A DNA stretch of 64,000 bases from Eutypella sp. D-1 (lineage: Eukaryota > Ascomycota > Sordariomycetes > Xylariales > Diatrypaceae): positions 1,860,001 to 1,924,000 of the forward strand of contig JAJTTP010000006.1 in the NCBI GenBank assembly GCA_023313575.1. Direction: 5' to 3'. The translations under genes and the position numbers were made by a program. Under the pieces are notes generated by a model. That model was not told where the DNA came from, made no database searches, and worked only from the letters and a program-made list of their open reading frames with translations. Numbering within the stretch: position 1 is the stretch's first letter; every line of letters starts with the position of its first letter. Of the stretch, positions 11,584 to 23,196 are shown piece by piece.

Positions 11584-12882
11584 ATGAGCCTAGATGATAT
11601 AGCGTCGCAGCTGGTTCAGCGTCGTCTACAGGCGAGTGCACTGGAAGAAGAGGAAAATCTCCTCCACGTGAAGTTTGTCAACGAGCTGGTGAAGCTTGAG
11701 GAATTTGTGGAATCGCTACAGACTGAGCTTCGGGCCTCAGCTGAATATTCAAGGGAGAAGATCGGACAACTTCAGACCCAGGTCGATGTGTTGAAGCGAC
11801 AAAATGCAGCACTCTTGGACCAGACCCATCATCTTCAATGTCAACTTGATCGACAGTTCCCCAGGACGAAGTTCAACCACCTCCCAGTTGAGATCCGGGT
11901 CATGATTTGGAAGCTAGCCGCAGGCGAATCCCCGAACAACTATGAAGTGAATTCTCCTGACATAAAGAGAGACTCCAACTCCACGGAGTTCCACTTTAAA
12001 ATAAAGTGTCCTCGACAGCCAAGCGTCACGCAGGTTTGCCGGGAATCGAGAGCTGTGCTGCTCCCCAAGAGGCAGCGAGAGATTGTATCGCTGCACCGGG
12101 AACCTGAGTCGAACCAACAGGTCGTGCCAAATTCCGCTGGTATCAGTATCACATGGAAGGGTATATTGACCTGGTTCGATCCGGCAAAAGATGTGGTACT
12201 TTTACGAGCAGACATAATACCGGACTTGCGCCCGCTTATTGATATAGATTTGATCGACATACTTTCAGCCGCGCTGAAGAATCTGCAAGAACGTGTCGGG
12301 CCTCTCAAGCATATCATATTTCCGTTGTTCGACCCGTACATGATGCGCAATCTCTTTCGTATTTGCAGGAGCCTACGTGGGCTTGAGTCCATCGACATCT
12401 GTCTCGAACATAAAGCTATGCCGTGTCTTTATCGCGCCGCGGTTATGACGTTCCTGGGCGACCCATTTCCATCCGCTGTTTATTTTAAAGATGACAGATT
12501 GATTGATATCGAGGAGACGATCAGGGCGGGTTCAGATGAGACTACGGCCTTGTATGGAAAGACTGGTCAGGTTATTGAATTATTCAACTCTCTGGAGACT
12601 CGCGAATATGTGTTTCCCCTTGTCTCGTCACATCTGGGCAGCAACTGGTTGCTACGCCCGGTGTATATGCTATATGACTGGCAGCGTTTCGAAGAAAAGT
12701 TTCCGATGGCCTGGGCAACACAATGTCTAGCCCCACTCGAGCAAGATGTCGGATTCAGGGACGGATTCCAGGATCCCGAGTCCGTTGGCCGCGGTGAGCC
12801 CTTCAGTGAAGAGGAGGTGAGACGGCTTAAGCAAGAAGCTCGCCGTGCCCCTCGATTGAAGAGGGTTGTGGTATTGGAATAA
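11584..12882 (+). CDS. coiled-coil 2EXR-domain protein
   Basis: Single-exon gene of 432 residues. Residues about 10-95 form a long heptad-rich coiled coil (Leu, Glu and Gln rich). This is followed by the 2EXR signature beginning FNHLPVEIRVMIWKLA at about residue 97, with VCRESRAVLLP at about 150. 2EXR proteins are a large expanded family of filamentous fungi, often F-box-like in their start, with no defined activity. The frame is open further upstream, but only via a GTG, so I take the first ATG at 11584. The C-terminus ends in a basic patch RRAPRLKRVVVLE. No signal peptide or membrane segment is visible. Neighbours give no functional hint. Confidence 0.75.
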   Translation: MSLDDIASQLVQRRLQASALEEEENLLHVKFVNELVKLEEFVESLQTELRASAEYSREKIGQLQTQVDVLKRQNAALLDQTHHLQCQLDRQFPRTKFNHLPVEIRVMIWKLAAGESPNNYEVNSPDIKRDSNSTEFHFKIKCPRQPSVTQVCRESRAVLLPKRQREIVSLHREPESNQQVVPNSAGISITWKGILTWFDPAKDVVLLRADIIPDLRPLIDIDLIDILSAALKNLQERVGPLKHIIFPLFDPYMMRNLFRICRSLRGLESIDICLEHKAMPCLYRAAVMTFLGDPFPSAVYFKDDRLIDIEETIRAGSDETTALYGKTGQVIELFNSLETREYVFPLVSSHLGSNWLLRPVYMLYDWQRFEEKFPMAWATQCLAPLEQDVGFRDGFQDPESVGRGEPFSEEEVRRLKQEARRAPRLKRVVVLE

Positions 12883-14272
12883 ATATCTTGACCGCTTGCG
12901 TGACCTTTACCAGTGGATTTTTGGATTTTAATGGGATTAGGGAAATAGGCGCAGCGATGTTCACGTTCGGCCTGTCTTTGCACTTCTACACAGGACAGAC
13001 AGTCCAAAATGAGCAAGCCAAAATTTTGATCACATAACTATGTAATAATTCTACCCTGATTACAATACCGGAATCCTCGTATAATTGAGCAAGTGCGTAG
13101 TCAATCTTTTTCGCACCTTTCTTCTCGAAAATTTACTGTTTTAGAGCATGGGTTAAAGGACCTCTATTAAAAAGTCCCTAATGAGCTGGAAGTCGTGACA
13201 AGGGTGGCTCCCTCACGTTCCTAGCACGGGGTGGTATTTTGGTGGTGGGCCAGCAAATGCACCAGACGACTGGCCGAGAGGTCATAATCACAGTGCGCTC
13301 GGCTCAATGCTTGGGATGGTGATCGCTAAGGGTGATCAAGCGGCGATGACTTTCTGATTGCTTTCTGTGTACTTGTGCCTGGCAGCAAGAAGCGAGTTGG
13401 GACTAGGATCCAGGATATCGTCATTCTTGAGGGCGACTGCGCTGCTGCATGATTTTGAAAGCGGGCACAGCATTCTCACGAGAATATCATCTATTATGAT
13501 ATCACTGGACTAATAACGTGAAGATATGAATACCTCTGCTCCTCGTTTACTTCGATGATTGAACGGAAGAACATCACTTGAACTGATAGCGTCGATCGTT
13601 TTACTAACTATCAACCTAGAGGATAAATGCTTATGGCACTGCTTACGACCCCGGTGGCGTGGTCTCCTAGGTCGTATTTTAGGTAATGGCGAGTAGCCCG
13701 GCAGTCTAGATCATCCATGTCCATTACCGGCGTTCGACATGCCCACGGATCCCAGCCTATGGAAGCAGGCGAACGATGGGCACTAGCCGGCAAGCATTGG
13801 ATGATTGCTGAATAGGGTTACACTGCATATGGCGGAAGTACCATCCTCGTCTCCATGTTAGGGAACGGAACGGGACGACGTCAATAGCGGGGAAAAAAGC
13901 GATTCCCCTCCTTGGCCAATGCACCTCAACTTAGCGGCTTGGGGGGCATTATTCGAGACGTGTAAAAGGGGGAGCCGCCGCCACCTTAGGAGGTTGACCT
14001 GCCTGCACTTCCCTGGGAGTCAGAAGCTTGTTCCGACATTCCATCTCATAGGACTCTTGTCTTACCCCAGCCGACTCTTCTCAAAAAAATCGGCCTTATA
14101 CATTTCGTGCCTAGCCACACGATGTATATTCCCTCGTCTTTGTAACTGAAGACATGTGAACACAGTTCTTGGAAGAAAATCAGTGGTACTAAATAGGACC
14201 ATCGATCAAGTGAGACGGACATCACACATATTTCGCGTAGCGTGGATCCGAATCAGGCTGTATTACTAGCAG
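12883..14272. other. intergenic region
   Basis: Nothing coding is supported. The last few hundred bases should hold the promoter of the MFS gene that begins at 14273. Confidence 0.55.
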
Positions 14273-16201
14273 ATGGCAGGTATCAAGGAGACCCTGAATA
14301 GTGTTCCGACGGTGCCTACAGAGAGTATAAATACCAAAGATGTCGCCGATACTGCAAGCCGAGACTACGCCGGCGCACAGCCGAAGACGAATCCCGCAGA
14401 AATCCGACTGGTCCGTAAGCTGGACTATCGCATCATGGTATGTGCCGTCCCGCACTCCCCGTCACTGTCATTGAACAGCCACGGGCGCTTGCATTTCGTG
14501 CTCAACGACACCTGGCCCTTCTTAGCCCATTTTGTGGTTGATGTACTTCTTTAACTACATCGACCGCGGCGCGCTCGCACAGGCGCGCCTGAACGACTTC
14601 GAGACGGATCTCGGTATGACGGGGAACGACTTCAACGTTGCTGTTTCGATCCTTGTCGTCGGATACGTGGTGATGCAGATCCCGAGTAACATGCTGCTTA
14701 CCCGCGTGCGACCTAGTATCTATCTGGCCGTGTGTATGATTATATGGTCGATGATATCTGGTCTGCCTAGCCCCAGCCTTGTTTGGGAGTAGTAGGTTGC
14801 TGACAAACGAAAGCATGCACCGGGCTGGCAAGCTCGAATGGCTCGCTCGTCGCTTGTCGCTTTCTACTAGGATTCTTCGAGGCTCCTGTAAGTTCCTGTG
14901 GACATATTCAAGTAGTACAGGTACTCACGGTGTCCGGTTGTAGTTCTACCCTGGCGCCCTTTACCTACTGGCCATCTTCTATACGCGCAAAGGTTGGTGC
15001 CCCTGGTTGTCTTACTCTGGTGGACCCTCGCAGGAGTGGCTGACTTGATGCAGAGGTTGCTACCCGTGTGGCAATCCTGTACACCGCGAACATGGGAGGT
15101 TTGAGCTTCGCCAATCTCATCGCAGCTGGTATCTTTACGGGGTTGGATAGGAGGAGAGGCTTGGCCGGTTGGAGGTGGTAAGTTTTGCGACAAGGCCCCC
15201 TTCCTCTCTCAGCATCTACCCTTGTGATGTGGTTGACACGAAACCAATCACAGGCTGTTCATTATTGAAGGGGTGGCCTCCGCTCTCACGGCATTTGCCG
15301 GCCTATGGCTTTTGCCGGACACCGTGGAGACAACACGGTGGCTAAGCGAGGAAGAAAGGCGCATCGGGCGGGACCGAATGAAGCGAGATCAGCTCGTCGA
15401 CTCCCAGGAGCACGCACCCGTTATGGACGCCTTGCGGAGCGCCGTCCGAGACCCGCGGCTCTGGCTATTTTGCGCGATCCAGAACTTCCACTACGTTGGA
15501 ACCACCTTTGTCAATTTCCTTCCCACGTGAGTGTACACGGGTTGTCGTTCGGAGAAAATACAACTGATGATGTTTTCTCTTTTCGTTCCAGCGTGATTCA
15601 CGATCTGAATTTCACGGACACAGTGGCCTTGCTACTAGCCTGTCCGCCGTATCTATTCGCCTGCGTCGCCGCGCTTATCTTAGCATGGTCTTCGGGCCGA
15701 TATCACGAGCGTACCTGGCACATCACGGTCGGCTTTGCGGTGGCCATCGCCGGCTTCGTGGCGGCCGCAGCGACCACGAATACGGCTGGACGCTACGTGG
15801 CATGCTTCGTCTTCCCCGCGGGAGCATTCGCCGTGAATTCGGTTATCACAGGGTGGATCGCCACGACCCTATCGCAGAGTAGGGAGAAAAAGGCGGTTCG
15901 TGACCCGACAGCCTAAATATTCGCTAGTTATCTAATAATGTGGTCATCAGCTAATACCGCCTTTCTCTGTCAGGTCTCGCTGGCTGCCGCCAGCGTCTGT
16001 GCTCAAATTGGGCAGATATATGGGCCATATCTTTGGCCGAAGAGCGATGGGCCCCGGTACCTGATGGGGTTCTCGGCATCAGCGGCATTCTCTTTGCTCT
16101 CGCTGCTTCTCTGCTGGGTCATGAGGTTCGTATTGAAGCGTCGGAACCGTCGCGTGCAGCTAGAGACGGTCGGTGTGGGCTATAACATCTACTCGTACTA
16201 G
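14273..16201 (+). CDS. MFS transporter, allantoate permease type
   Basis: Eight exons: 14273-14437, 14526-14760, 14814-14887, 14944-14992, 15054-15177, 15254-15526, 15592-15895, 15974-16201, giving 483 residues. Every junction keeps frame and has GT...AG ends. Hallmarks of the anion:cation symporter (Dal5/Tna1) group are LDYRIM before TM1, YFFNYIDRGALAQARL, the loop DLGMTGNDFNVAVSIL, MQIPSNMLLTRVRPS, CRFLLGFFEAPFYPG, and late IYGPYLWPKSDGPRY. About twelve membrane segments are expected. Such proteins import small organic anions (allantoate, nicotinate, vitamins) across the plasma membrane; the substrate cannot be told from sequence. The second and fourth introns are only about 53 and 61 bp. 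Intron 7 contains the TAA that would otherwise end the protein early. Confidence 0.85.
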
Positions 16202-17209
16202 CCGTCCGTATATTCCGGGTGTTAGGTATGACTACTTATGATTTATATTTATGTATTCGAGTAGTATGAGGCCTAATGGCAGCCCTTCTGGCCATTCTAC
16301 ACTACTTAGTATCTAATTACTAGTTGTAAACTAATTAAGTGCATATGCTGATAGCATAAATAATTATCAACAGAAAGATGCGGATCGATAAATATGATAT
16401 CAATAAGGGGCTACTAATGGTGGATCTTAATCAGAACTACCCTGTCCGCTAACTAAAGTGTTAAGGGTGTATACCAGCTCAACTCTAGTTAAACCACCAC
16501 AAAATTGTGTACTGGGCGGAAGGGGCCCAATAAAGGGACGATGCGTCGGAAAATTCGGAATCTACATAAGTCTTAGTATGTAAAGAAATTTCCTAAAGAG
16601 GAAGTTTATCATCAGATCAATACACTTCCGCTCATGTTCCGCCTACAGGCACTCACGGTACTCCTATTGTCCTACTCTCCAAGTCCTATGCTCATTCATA
16701 TCGATTTATTCTATCCTGCCCCAGCTGAAATCTGCAAGTCCCGACAGTTTACAGCCACAGTTATACTCGAATTTCATTCGTTACCGGGTACCTCCAGCCA
16801 ATTGTGTTCTGCACATTGTTGTGCATTCCGTTCCAGGGCTTAGACATCTGAGACATACCACGAACCGCCCCCCTGTCCTACCCACACTAACGGCGACAGC
16901 GACACGGCTATGCGGCTTGGAGCCTGCTTGTGTCTGCGTATCTCGAGCGATTAAGCGGGTTCCTCGGTGTCTGCTCGACTAAACATTCTGCCACTTCAGC
17001 GAGGAGCAAAAAGATTCATGCGGGCTGACATCTCTTTGTCAAACACAGCCCATCCTTGCTGTCGGCTATAACTGATAATAGATATATGGAATGTAATAAT
17101 TAGCCAACTTCGAGAACTTCATTTCTTCCGCTCCTTAACCACACCATTCACTAGCATTTTTCTCCTTTTTTTTTCCCTTCTCAAAAAACCTTCCATACCG
17201 GTTGCAGCG
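16202..17209. other. intergenic region
   Basis: About 1 kb between the MFS and lysophospholipase genes, both on the plus strand. No supported gene. A pyrimidine-rich stretch (CTCCTTTTTTTTTCCC region, 17160-17180) just before the lysophospholipase ATG is typical of fungal core promoters. Confidence 0.6.
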
Positions 17210-19180
17210 ATGCGACTACTTGACGTATCCGTTCCATCGGTGCTTATATTACTCTTCTCTTCGGCCCTTGCCGCACCTGGGGGCGGCTCCACTAACCCTA
17301 ACTATGCCGCTCTGGGCGACGTAACACGGCGGGCCGCGCCGGAGGGCCCTTCAGGGGACTACGCGCCGGCCACTGTAGACTGCCCGCGACAGAAGCCCAC
17401 GATCCGGGGTGCCTCGACGCTGTCCGATTCTGAGCAGGAATGGCTCAGGAGCCGCAGGCCAAAAACGCTCGAACCAATGATGGAATTTCTAAGGAATTCC
17501 GGGCTTACCGACTTCGATGCCGCCGGCTTCGTCAACACCCACTCCAGAAATTTCTCCATGGTCCCCAACATTGGTATCGCCGTTTCCGGGGGTGGTTACC
17601 GCGCCTTGATGAACGGTGCCGGATTCCTCGCTGCTGCCGATGCCCGGACTCCAGGTTCGACGGATAGAGGCGGTCTCGGGAACCTACTACAGGCCACCAC
17701 GTACCTGTCCGGCCTGTCCGGCGGTGGCTGGCTCGTTGGTTCAATGTTTGCTAACAACTTCTCGAGCGTGGTGCAGCTCCGAGACGGGCACCCTGACTCT
17801 TCGCTGTGGCAGTTCTCGAACTCAATTTTCCAGGGTCCGGAGAAGAGCGGGCTGACCATCTTCAACATGGCCTCTTATTGGAAGGACATCATTGATCAGA
17901 TTGACGACAAGAGGTCTGCGGGGTACGAGGTGTCGATCACGGATACCTGGGGCCGGGCACTTTCATACCAGCTAATTAACGATTTGGATGGTGGTCCGGC
18001 ATATACTTTCTCATCCATTGCGGATGCAGACAATTTTAAAGCCGCTGATACGCCCCTGCCGATACTGGTTGCGGATGAGCGCAGGCCCGACACGAAGCTT
18101 ATCTCTCTCGACTCGACCGTAATCGAGTTCAACCCGTGGGAGATGGGCTCATTCGACCCAACTATCTTCGGCTTTGCACCGACACGCTACGTCGGCTCGA
18201 ATTTCAGCGGTGGCAGTGTGCCCGACGATGGGCACTGCGTGCGAGGCTTTGACCAATATGGATTCATCATGGGGACGAGCTCCTCCCTCTTTAACGGCTT
18301 TCTTCTGCAGAATATGACCTCGTCCGATGTGCCTGGATTTGTCAACGACGCCGCCAGGTCCATCATGGAGAGCATCGGGGATGACAACAACGACATCGCA
18401 GCCTGGAAGCCGAACCCTTTCTACAAATACAATCCGGGCACGAACGCCAACGCCCAGTCTCAACAACTAACTCTCGTCGATGGCGGCCTGGATCAACAAA
18501 ATATACCACTGCACCCACTGATTCAGCCAACGCGCGCGATCGACGTCATCTTTGCAGTTGACTCCTCGGCGGATACCGAAAACAACTGGCCAAACGGAAC
18601 GGCGCTGCGCGCAACGTACGATCGTAGCCTGGAGCGCGTCGCGAACGGGACGGCGTTCCCCCGCGTACCCGATTCCAATACCTTTGTCAACCTGGGGCTG
18701 AACTCGCGACCGACGTTCTTCGGATGCAACACGACCGAATTCGCCGCGGCAAACTCGACCCCGCCGCTGATCGTCTACATCCCGAACACGCCATACACGC
18801 AGTGGAGCAACGTGTCGACGTTCGACCCGTCGTACGAGGACTGGGAGCGCAACAGTATCATCACCAACGGCTACAATGTTGCCACTATGGGCAACGGTAC
18901 TATCAGCGACGAGAGCGCAGCCCAGTGGCCCGCCTGCGTCGCCTGTGCCATACTGAGCCGTAGCCTCGAGCGCGCCGGTACTCCACTGAGTCCCACGTGC
19001 CGTACCTGCATGGACAGGCACTGCTGGAACGGCCAAACAGATACTACACCCGTCGAGAGCTACGATCCCACGCCCAAGCTGGAACTGGATGAGGAGAGTG
19101 CTGCGAGCGGTCTACGTGGCCCTGGTGGTCTCGTCTGGGCCGTAGTCTCTATCACCGGATTGGTGGTGATGCTGATCTAA
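17210..19180 (+). CDS. secreted GPI-anchored lysophospholipase (phospholipase B)
   Basis: Intronless, 656 residues. A signal peptide covers about residues 1-21 (LILLFSSALAAPG). The PLA2_B catalytic domain shows the oxyanion segment AVSGGGYRALMNGAG at about 124, the nucleophile motif GLSGGGW with catalytic Ser near 169, and the catalytic Asp in LVDGGLDQQNIPLHPL near 424. Many N-glycosylation sequons follow. The end (GGLVWAVVSITGLVVMLI after a short acidic linker) is a typical GPI-attachment signal. These enzymes hydrolyse acyl ester bonds of lysophospholipids and phospholipids at the cell surface or periplasm, recycling phospholipid and fatty acids. Length matches the family (about 600-660). 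The start is unambiguous because it yields the signal peptide directly. Confidence 0.93.
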   Translation: MRLLDVSVPSVLILLFSSALAAPGGGSTNPNYAALGDVTRRAAPEGPSGDYAPATVDCPRQKPTIRGASTLSDSEQEWLRSRRPKTLEPMMEFLRNSGLTDFDAAGFVNTHSRNFSMVPNIGIAVSGGGYRALMNGAGFLAAADARTPGSTDRGGLGNLLQATTYLSGLSGGGWLVGSMFANNFSSVVQLRDGHPDSSLWQFSNSIFQGPEKSGLTIFNMASYWKDIIDQIDDKRSAGYEVSITDTWGRALSYQLINDLDGGPAYTFSSIADADNFKAADTPLPILVADERRPDTKLISLDSTVIEFNPWEMGSFDPTIFGFAPTRYVGSNFSGGSVPDDGHCVRGFDQYGFIMGTSSSLFNGFLLQNMTSSDVPGFVNDAARSIMESIGDDNNDIAAWKPNPFYKYNPGTNANAQSQQLTLVDGGLDQQNIPLHPLIQPTRAIDVIFAVDSSADTENNWPNGTALRATYDRSLERVANGTAFPRVPDSNTFVNLGLNSRPTFFGCNTTEFAAANSTPPLIVYIPNTPYTQWSNVSTFDPSYEDWERNSIITNGYNVATMGNGTISDESAAQWPACVACAILSRSLERAGTPLSPTCRTCMDRHCWNGQTDTTPVESYDPTPKLELDEESAASGLRGPGGLVWAVVSITGLVVMLI

Positions 19181-20639
19181 GTCCGAATGGTTGGAATTTG
19201 ATTTTTTAGGATCCAAAGGATTTTGGACCCGGGTTAGATTGCATGGAATAGGGTGTTTGTTTATTGTGATATCAAATTTTGCTTTCTTTCTATCAAGAGA
19301 TCACAGTCATGTACTGGTACGGACCAGATATCATGGACACTTGTCCTTTAGGCTACGGAGTTTCATTGTCATTTTTCACTTCATTCATACGGCGCCTTCG
19401 ATCATGATTCAGCTTACCATGTATGACTTCATAGCTATTTTCTATACAGACCCGTACCAACACACACGTTCCTTGATCTCCTAGCATCCGTTCTTCTAAC
19501 CTACTCTACAAAGTCACGAATTTTGATGTGGAGTGGAGTGGGAATTCATCACAGCTTTCTCATATACATACATACACAATCAAGGTCTGGAAGGGATCTC
19601 CGTTCTCCCTTCTCTGCCTGGAGATTCATGTTTCCTTTTTGCGTTATCCGATAGACTCAAAACAAGCTGTTGACGCATGCGGCTAGGTCAGCATGACGCT
19701 GATAGCGCCCACCTAGCTAGCTGTTTAGATAGCCACACTCCCGCACTACGCGGTCTCCCAGATGCAAGTCAACAACAATAGCCATATTGCCATATTCGTT
19801 GCCACAACAACACATCGCTTGCTTCTACAGCCCGGGCTTTAACCTCTCTTCTGATGTTTCGTGACCCCTCAACTTGCTCACCGAGTCCCAACTGCCGTGC
19901 CGTGCCGCAGCCTTCTCGTAATTTGCCGTGGTCCTCTTCGCTCATCATGTGACCTTCTGCTATCGCTCCGCAACCTTATGTTTTGTCAGTCTTCTCCAGG
20001 GTGTTACCAGCTTCTCTCAGTCTCTGGGGACGTTTCCAGTCAGCGACAAACGATTCCTACCAGATTTTGAAAATCCCTTCGGCGATGGCAGTGACATCCT
20101 TGGGAGCAGGCATCGCCTTGCTTCCATCAAGCTGAGCGTTCAAGTCGTAGCTTTCGAGGGGCTCTCTGTCGATGGGGGCTGATAGAAATCTCGAGAGAGC
20201 CGTAGGTGGTTCCCAAAAGCGCAGTGGCTCGAATTCTTGAACATAGTTTCGCATAGTGAACAGGGGGTGGGGAGGGGAGAGGGAGATCTCTTCTCGCGTA
20301 GGTAGGTACCATCCTGATAAACTACCTACATACCTACCAGAAAGGACGAGCCCCACAGCATGCGGGTGCTCTGCTGGTTACGAGAACTCCTCAAGAGTGG
20401 TGAGATGGAAGGAAGTAAAGTACGAGGCATCGAGGCAACGCTCCTAATTGGATCTATTGATAAGCTTCACTTCTAGTTCCACTGTGGTAAATTTTAATCT
20501 CACCTAGACTATGTCCCTGTAAGCAGAAAGCATATTTTCATTACTAGAAAAAACCTCAATGTGGGACGAATGATCTTCCAGTCGAGGCCTTTGGTTCCTT
20601 GAATGGGAATGTTGAATAAAGGGCGAACGACATGCCACC
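19181..20639. other. intergenic region
   Basis: Region between convergent genes: the 3' flank of the lysophospholipase gene, then the 3' side of the membrane-protein gene. Some short frames occur but none is supported. A TAGGTAGGTA simple repeat lies near 20300-20336. Confidence 0.55.
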
Positions 20640-21176
20640 TTACAACAGCCCTAGCATGCATAATATCTTGATCGAGATCGTAATGAGGTACGGGAAATAA
20701 CCTTCATCATCGGCGGCCCTTTGCTGATCCCCTACCCAAGCGTAGAGTATGGAGGCTGCCAACATGCGGAAGAACATGAGAAACCACGCTAAATGTAGGT
20801 TTTTCCTCGTCCACCGAATGGTCAGCCGTCCCGCGAGGCTCAACCGTTCTTCCTGATGGTTCCGTATATAGTGTCGTTCTTCCCACATCATGAACGGAAA
20901 TAAAAAGGGAAGCCAGAGAAAGAGAAAGGTGAAATGTATGATCTGGGCATCGATCGCTTGCAAAGCTTCTTGTGGCGGCAAGACTCTGAAACGGGTCAAG
21001 GTGGGGAGGTGTAGCATTTTTAGGATAGAAGTCTCCAGCGCTACGCCGTACAACATGGTATCCTCTACCATGGTGCTCGTGACGATAGCCTTTGTACCAT
21101 TATAGAGGCCCTTGACGACTGAATCCAATGAAAAGGCGATGCTGCGCTGAACAGCGGTAGATATATAGGAGGCCAT
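20640..21176 (-). CDS. small integral membrane protein, unknown
   Basis: 178 residues from the ATG at 21176. Hydrophobic segments occur at about residues 80-98 (FTFLFLWLPFLFPFMMW), 130-152 (HLAWFLMFFRMLAASILYAWVG) and at the very end (YLITISIKILCMLGLL). Between the first two lies a basic, His/Arg-rich loop. I do not recognise the family. The TAA stop sits inside GTAAGG, a good splice donor, so the true 3' end may lie in a further exon downstream (acceptor candidates near 20520); the C-terminus is therefore uncertain. It precedes the copper transporter on the same strand, but more than 1.3 kb away, so no functional link is claimed. Confidence 0.55.
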   Translation of the reverse strand: MASYISTAVQRSIAFSLDSVVKGLYNGTKAIVTSTMVEDTMLYGVALETSILKMLHLPTLTRFRVLPPQEALQAIDAQIIHFTFLFLWLPFLFPFMMWEERHYIRNHQEERLSLAGRLTIRWTRKNLHLAWFLMFFRMLAASILYAWVGDQQRAADDEGYFPYLITISIKILCMLGLL

Positions 21177-22517
21177 GGAGGGTGGGATAGTTGATGTCTA
21201 CGTCTGTCGTCGGTAATGAGTTAGCGGTCGGAAACAGTGTGAGCTGCGTCCTCGTGGAGTCGAGGAATGTAGATCATAAAGGTATGAAAGGAGTAAAAAG
21301 AGGAAACGATTGTCTTAAAATTCCTGGAGATGGATTTGTCGGAAGGAAGGACGCTTTTATAAGATGGCATGGCAGAAAGTATTAACCTTATTTGGCGACT
21401 CATTGGGGAAGCATAAAGTTAGATTCGCCGCCACTTTCAGTCTTTCACCGTACAGATCACTCTGCATGATAAGACTTTAAAGTAACGGAAAAAGTCTATG
21501 AGGTGCAGTATTGAACCATAATACCCGAGTATTTGATACTTTCTGATGGTCAAGTCGTACTATGTATCCACCTCCGCCGAAAGAACATAGGAACATCCAT
21601 ATAATCATGCAGCAGACAGCGTAAGACCGTAGTAAATGCTAGGCCCTCGTGTTCAGCGGATGACCAGTATCCCACCATTGCCATCACCGTCGTGCCCGGG
21701 CCTCCGGCCGACATCCCCCGCGAAAGTGGGGTTAGCTTAATTGACGGCGATGTAAGTACTTGAGGGTGTCTGCGCACCCTGTCAGGGTCGAGATAGGCTA
21801 AGAACTCGTTAAAAGGTTGTCTTAGCCGGTTGAGCCTTATTACGGAAAATCCAAAACAGAGAGGACCGGTCATAATGTAACGGGTCACCCTTATGGTCAC
21901 CTGGGTATGCCCTCGTTTCATAGAGGTACGAAGTATGGAAGACATAATCGAGGAGGCTTTTTCATAGGGGTCTTATTGTGACTAGGTAACAATTGCTTAC
22001 GTTAAATTTTCCAGGAAGTTAGACTATTATTTTTGGAGGGCTTTGAACGCATGGGATTAGATGAGGCGCGACCGCGAGAGACTGCGGGATACGAAGCAAC
22101 ACTGCGAGTGAAGCAATGGCACATGTCGATAGAAGCAGTGAAAACAAGCGGCAGGTGGAGCATAGAGCGGGATGGATGTGAGATCCGCGACCTTGTTTCA
22201 TCCGCAGTCGGGTCTCGGCTCCGAAGTGGAGATAAAGGCCGGCTATTCGGAGATCGCCATACCGAAAACGGAAGGACTGCGTGGACCAGTGTATTGAAAG
22301 TTTCAATAGACCGGACAGCACTGAACATTCACTAACCCTGCGGAACAGGTCAGGAAGTGACACCGATATACTGGTGTAGAATGACCATGTGAGCTGGGGG
22401 GTATGTTCTAATTGGCAAGTCCGCTAATTAATCATCACAACATGCTATGTAAATGAGGCAGTCTGAAGTTCGTCGTCGCAGCCCATCAGGACTCGTTCAT
22501 TTAGAGGGATATCCCCA
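21177..22517. other. intergenic region
   Basis: No supported gene. Minus and plus frames near 21550-21945 and 22002-22363 overlap one another without motifs and look like chance frames. Confidence 0.5.
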
Positions 22518-23196
22518 TCATCCACAGCAGACTGTCGGTTCCTCGATTCCTGAAGGTCCCTTCCCGCGCTGTTCGGTGTCTATGACCACCTTGACGACCA
22601 ACCAATCGCAAATGAACTTTCCAATTCCAGCACCGATCAAGATGGAGATGATGATGAAGCCATTGAAGTACATGGCGAGGAGCATAATGATGTAGGCCAA
22701 TCCAAACGTCGCGGCGTGGAGGATGGAGCGGATCACCTGCTGTAGCGGACTCGCCCTGAACGTAACGGTCCGCGGTTCCGCAACCGGCAGGTCAGTAGAG
22801 TCGCTGTTGTCGTTCAGAGGCTCGGCCCTCGCCTGCGCTGCGACGTGCCTCTGGAACTGGCGCTGGATTAAGCTGTCGTACTCCTTGCCGAGGCGGCGGA
22901 GGAATTCTAGAGAGACCACCATCAAGATCACGCCGATACAGGTAGCGGCCATCATGCCGTCATTTTGGATCCGCCATGACTTAGTCAAAAAGCCTGGGCG
23001 CAATTTGGTCAGCTTCCAAATGGGGGAGTTGCGGTAGTCTTGGGTCCTTCCGTACAGGCATCAATGGTGTACCAATTCCACAACATCTACAGCAGGTTAG
23101 CATTCTTTGTTTCGACTTGAGTCTTGGTGGTGCTTCAATTCTCACATCGATCTTGCAGGCGGCTTCATCGCCCGAGCCCGAGTGTCCGTGATCCAT
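22518..23196 (-). CDS. Ctr-family copper transporter
   Basis: Three exons, complement(23146-23196, 23056-23086, 22518-22993), giving 185 residues. The joined start reads MDHGHSGSGDEAACKID then MLWNWYTIDACFLTKSW, the conserved region before TM1. TM1 holds CIGVILMVVSLEFLRRLGKEYD. The later segment AYIIMLLAMYFNGFIIISIL has the MxxxM copper-path motif, and GAGIG gives the GxxxG helix-packing motif. The tail ends CCG, comparable to the Cys/His tail that hands Cu(I) over. Ctr proteins form trimers that pass reduced copper across the plasma or vacuolar membrane. The 31-bp middle exon is easily missed. The ferric reductase gene lies divergently 1.3 kb away, which fits cuprous supply to this importer. 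Confidence 0.9.

Noticed and set aside
18467..19036. 189-codon minus-strand frame
   Set aside because: Antisense shadow of the GC-rich lysophospholipase gene.
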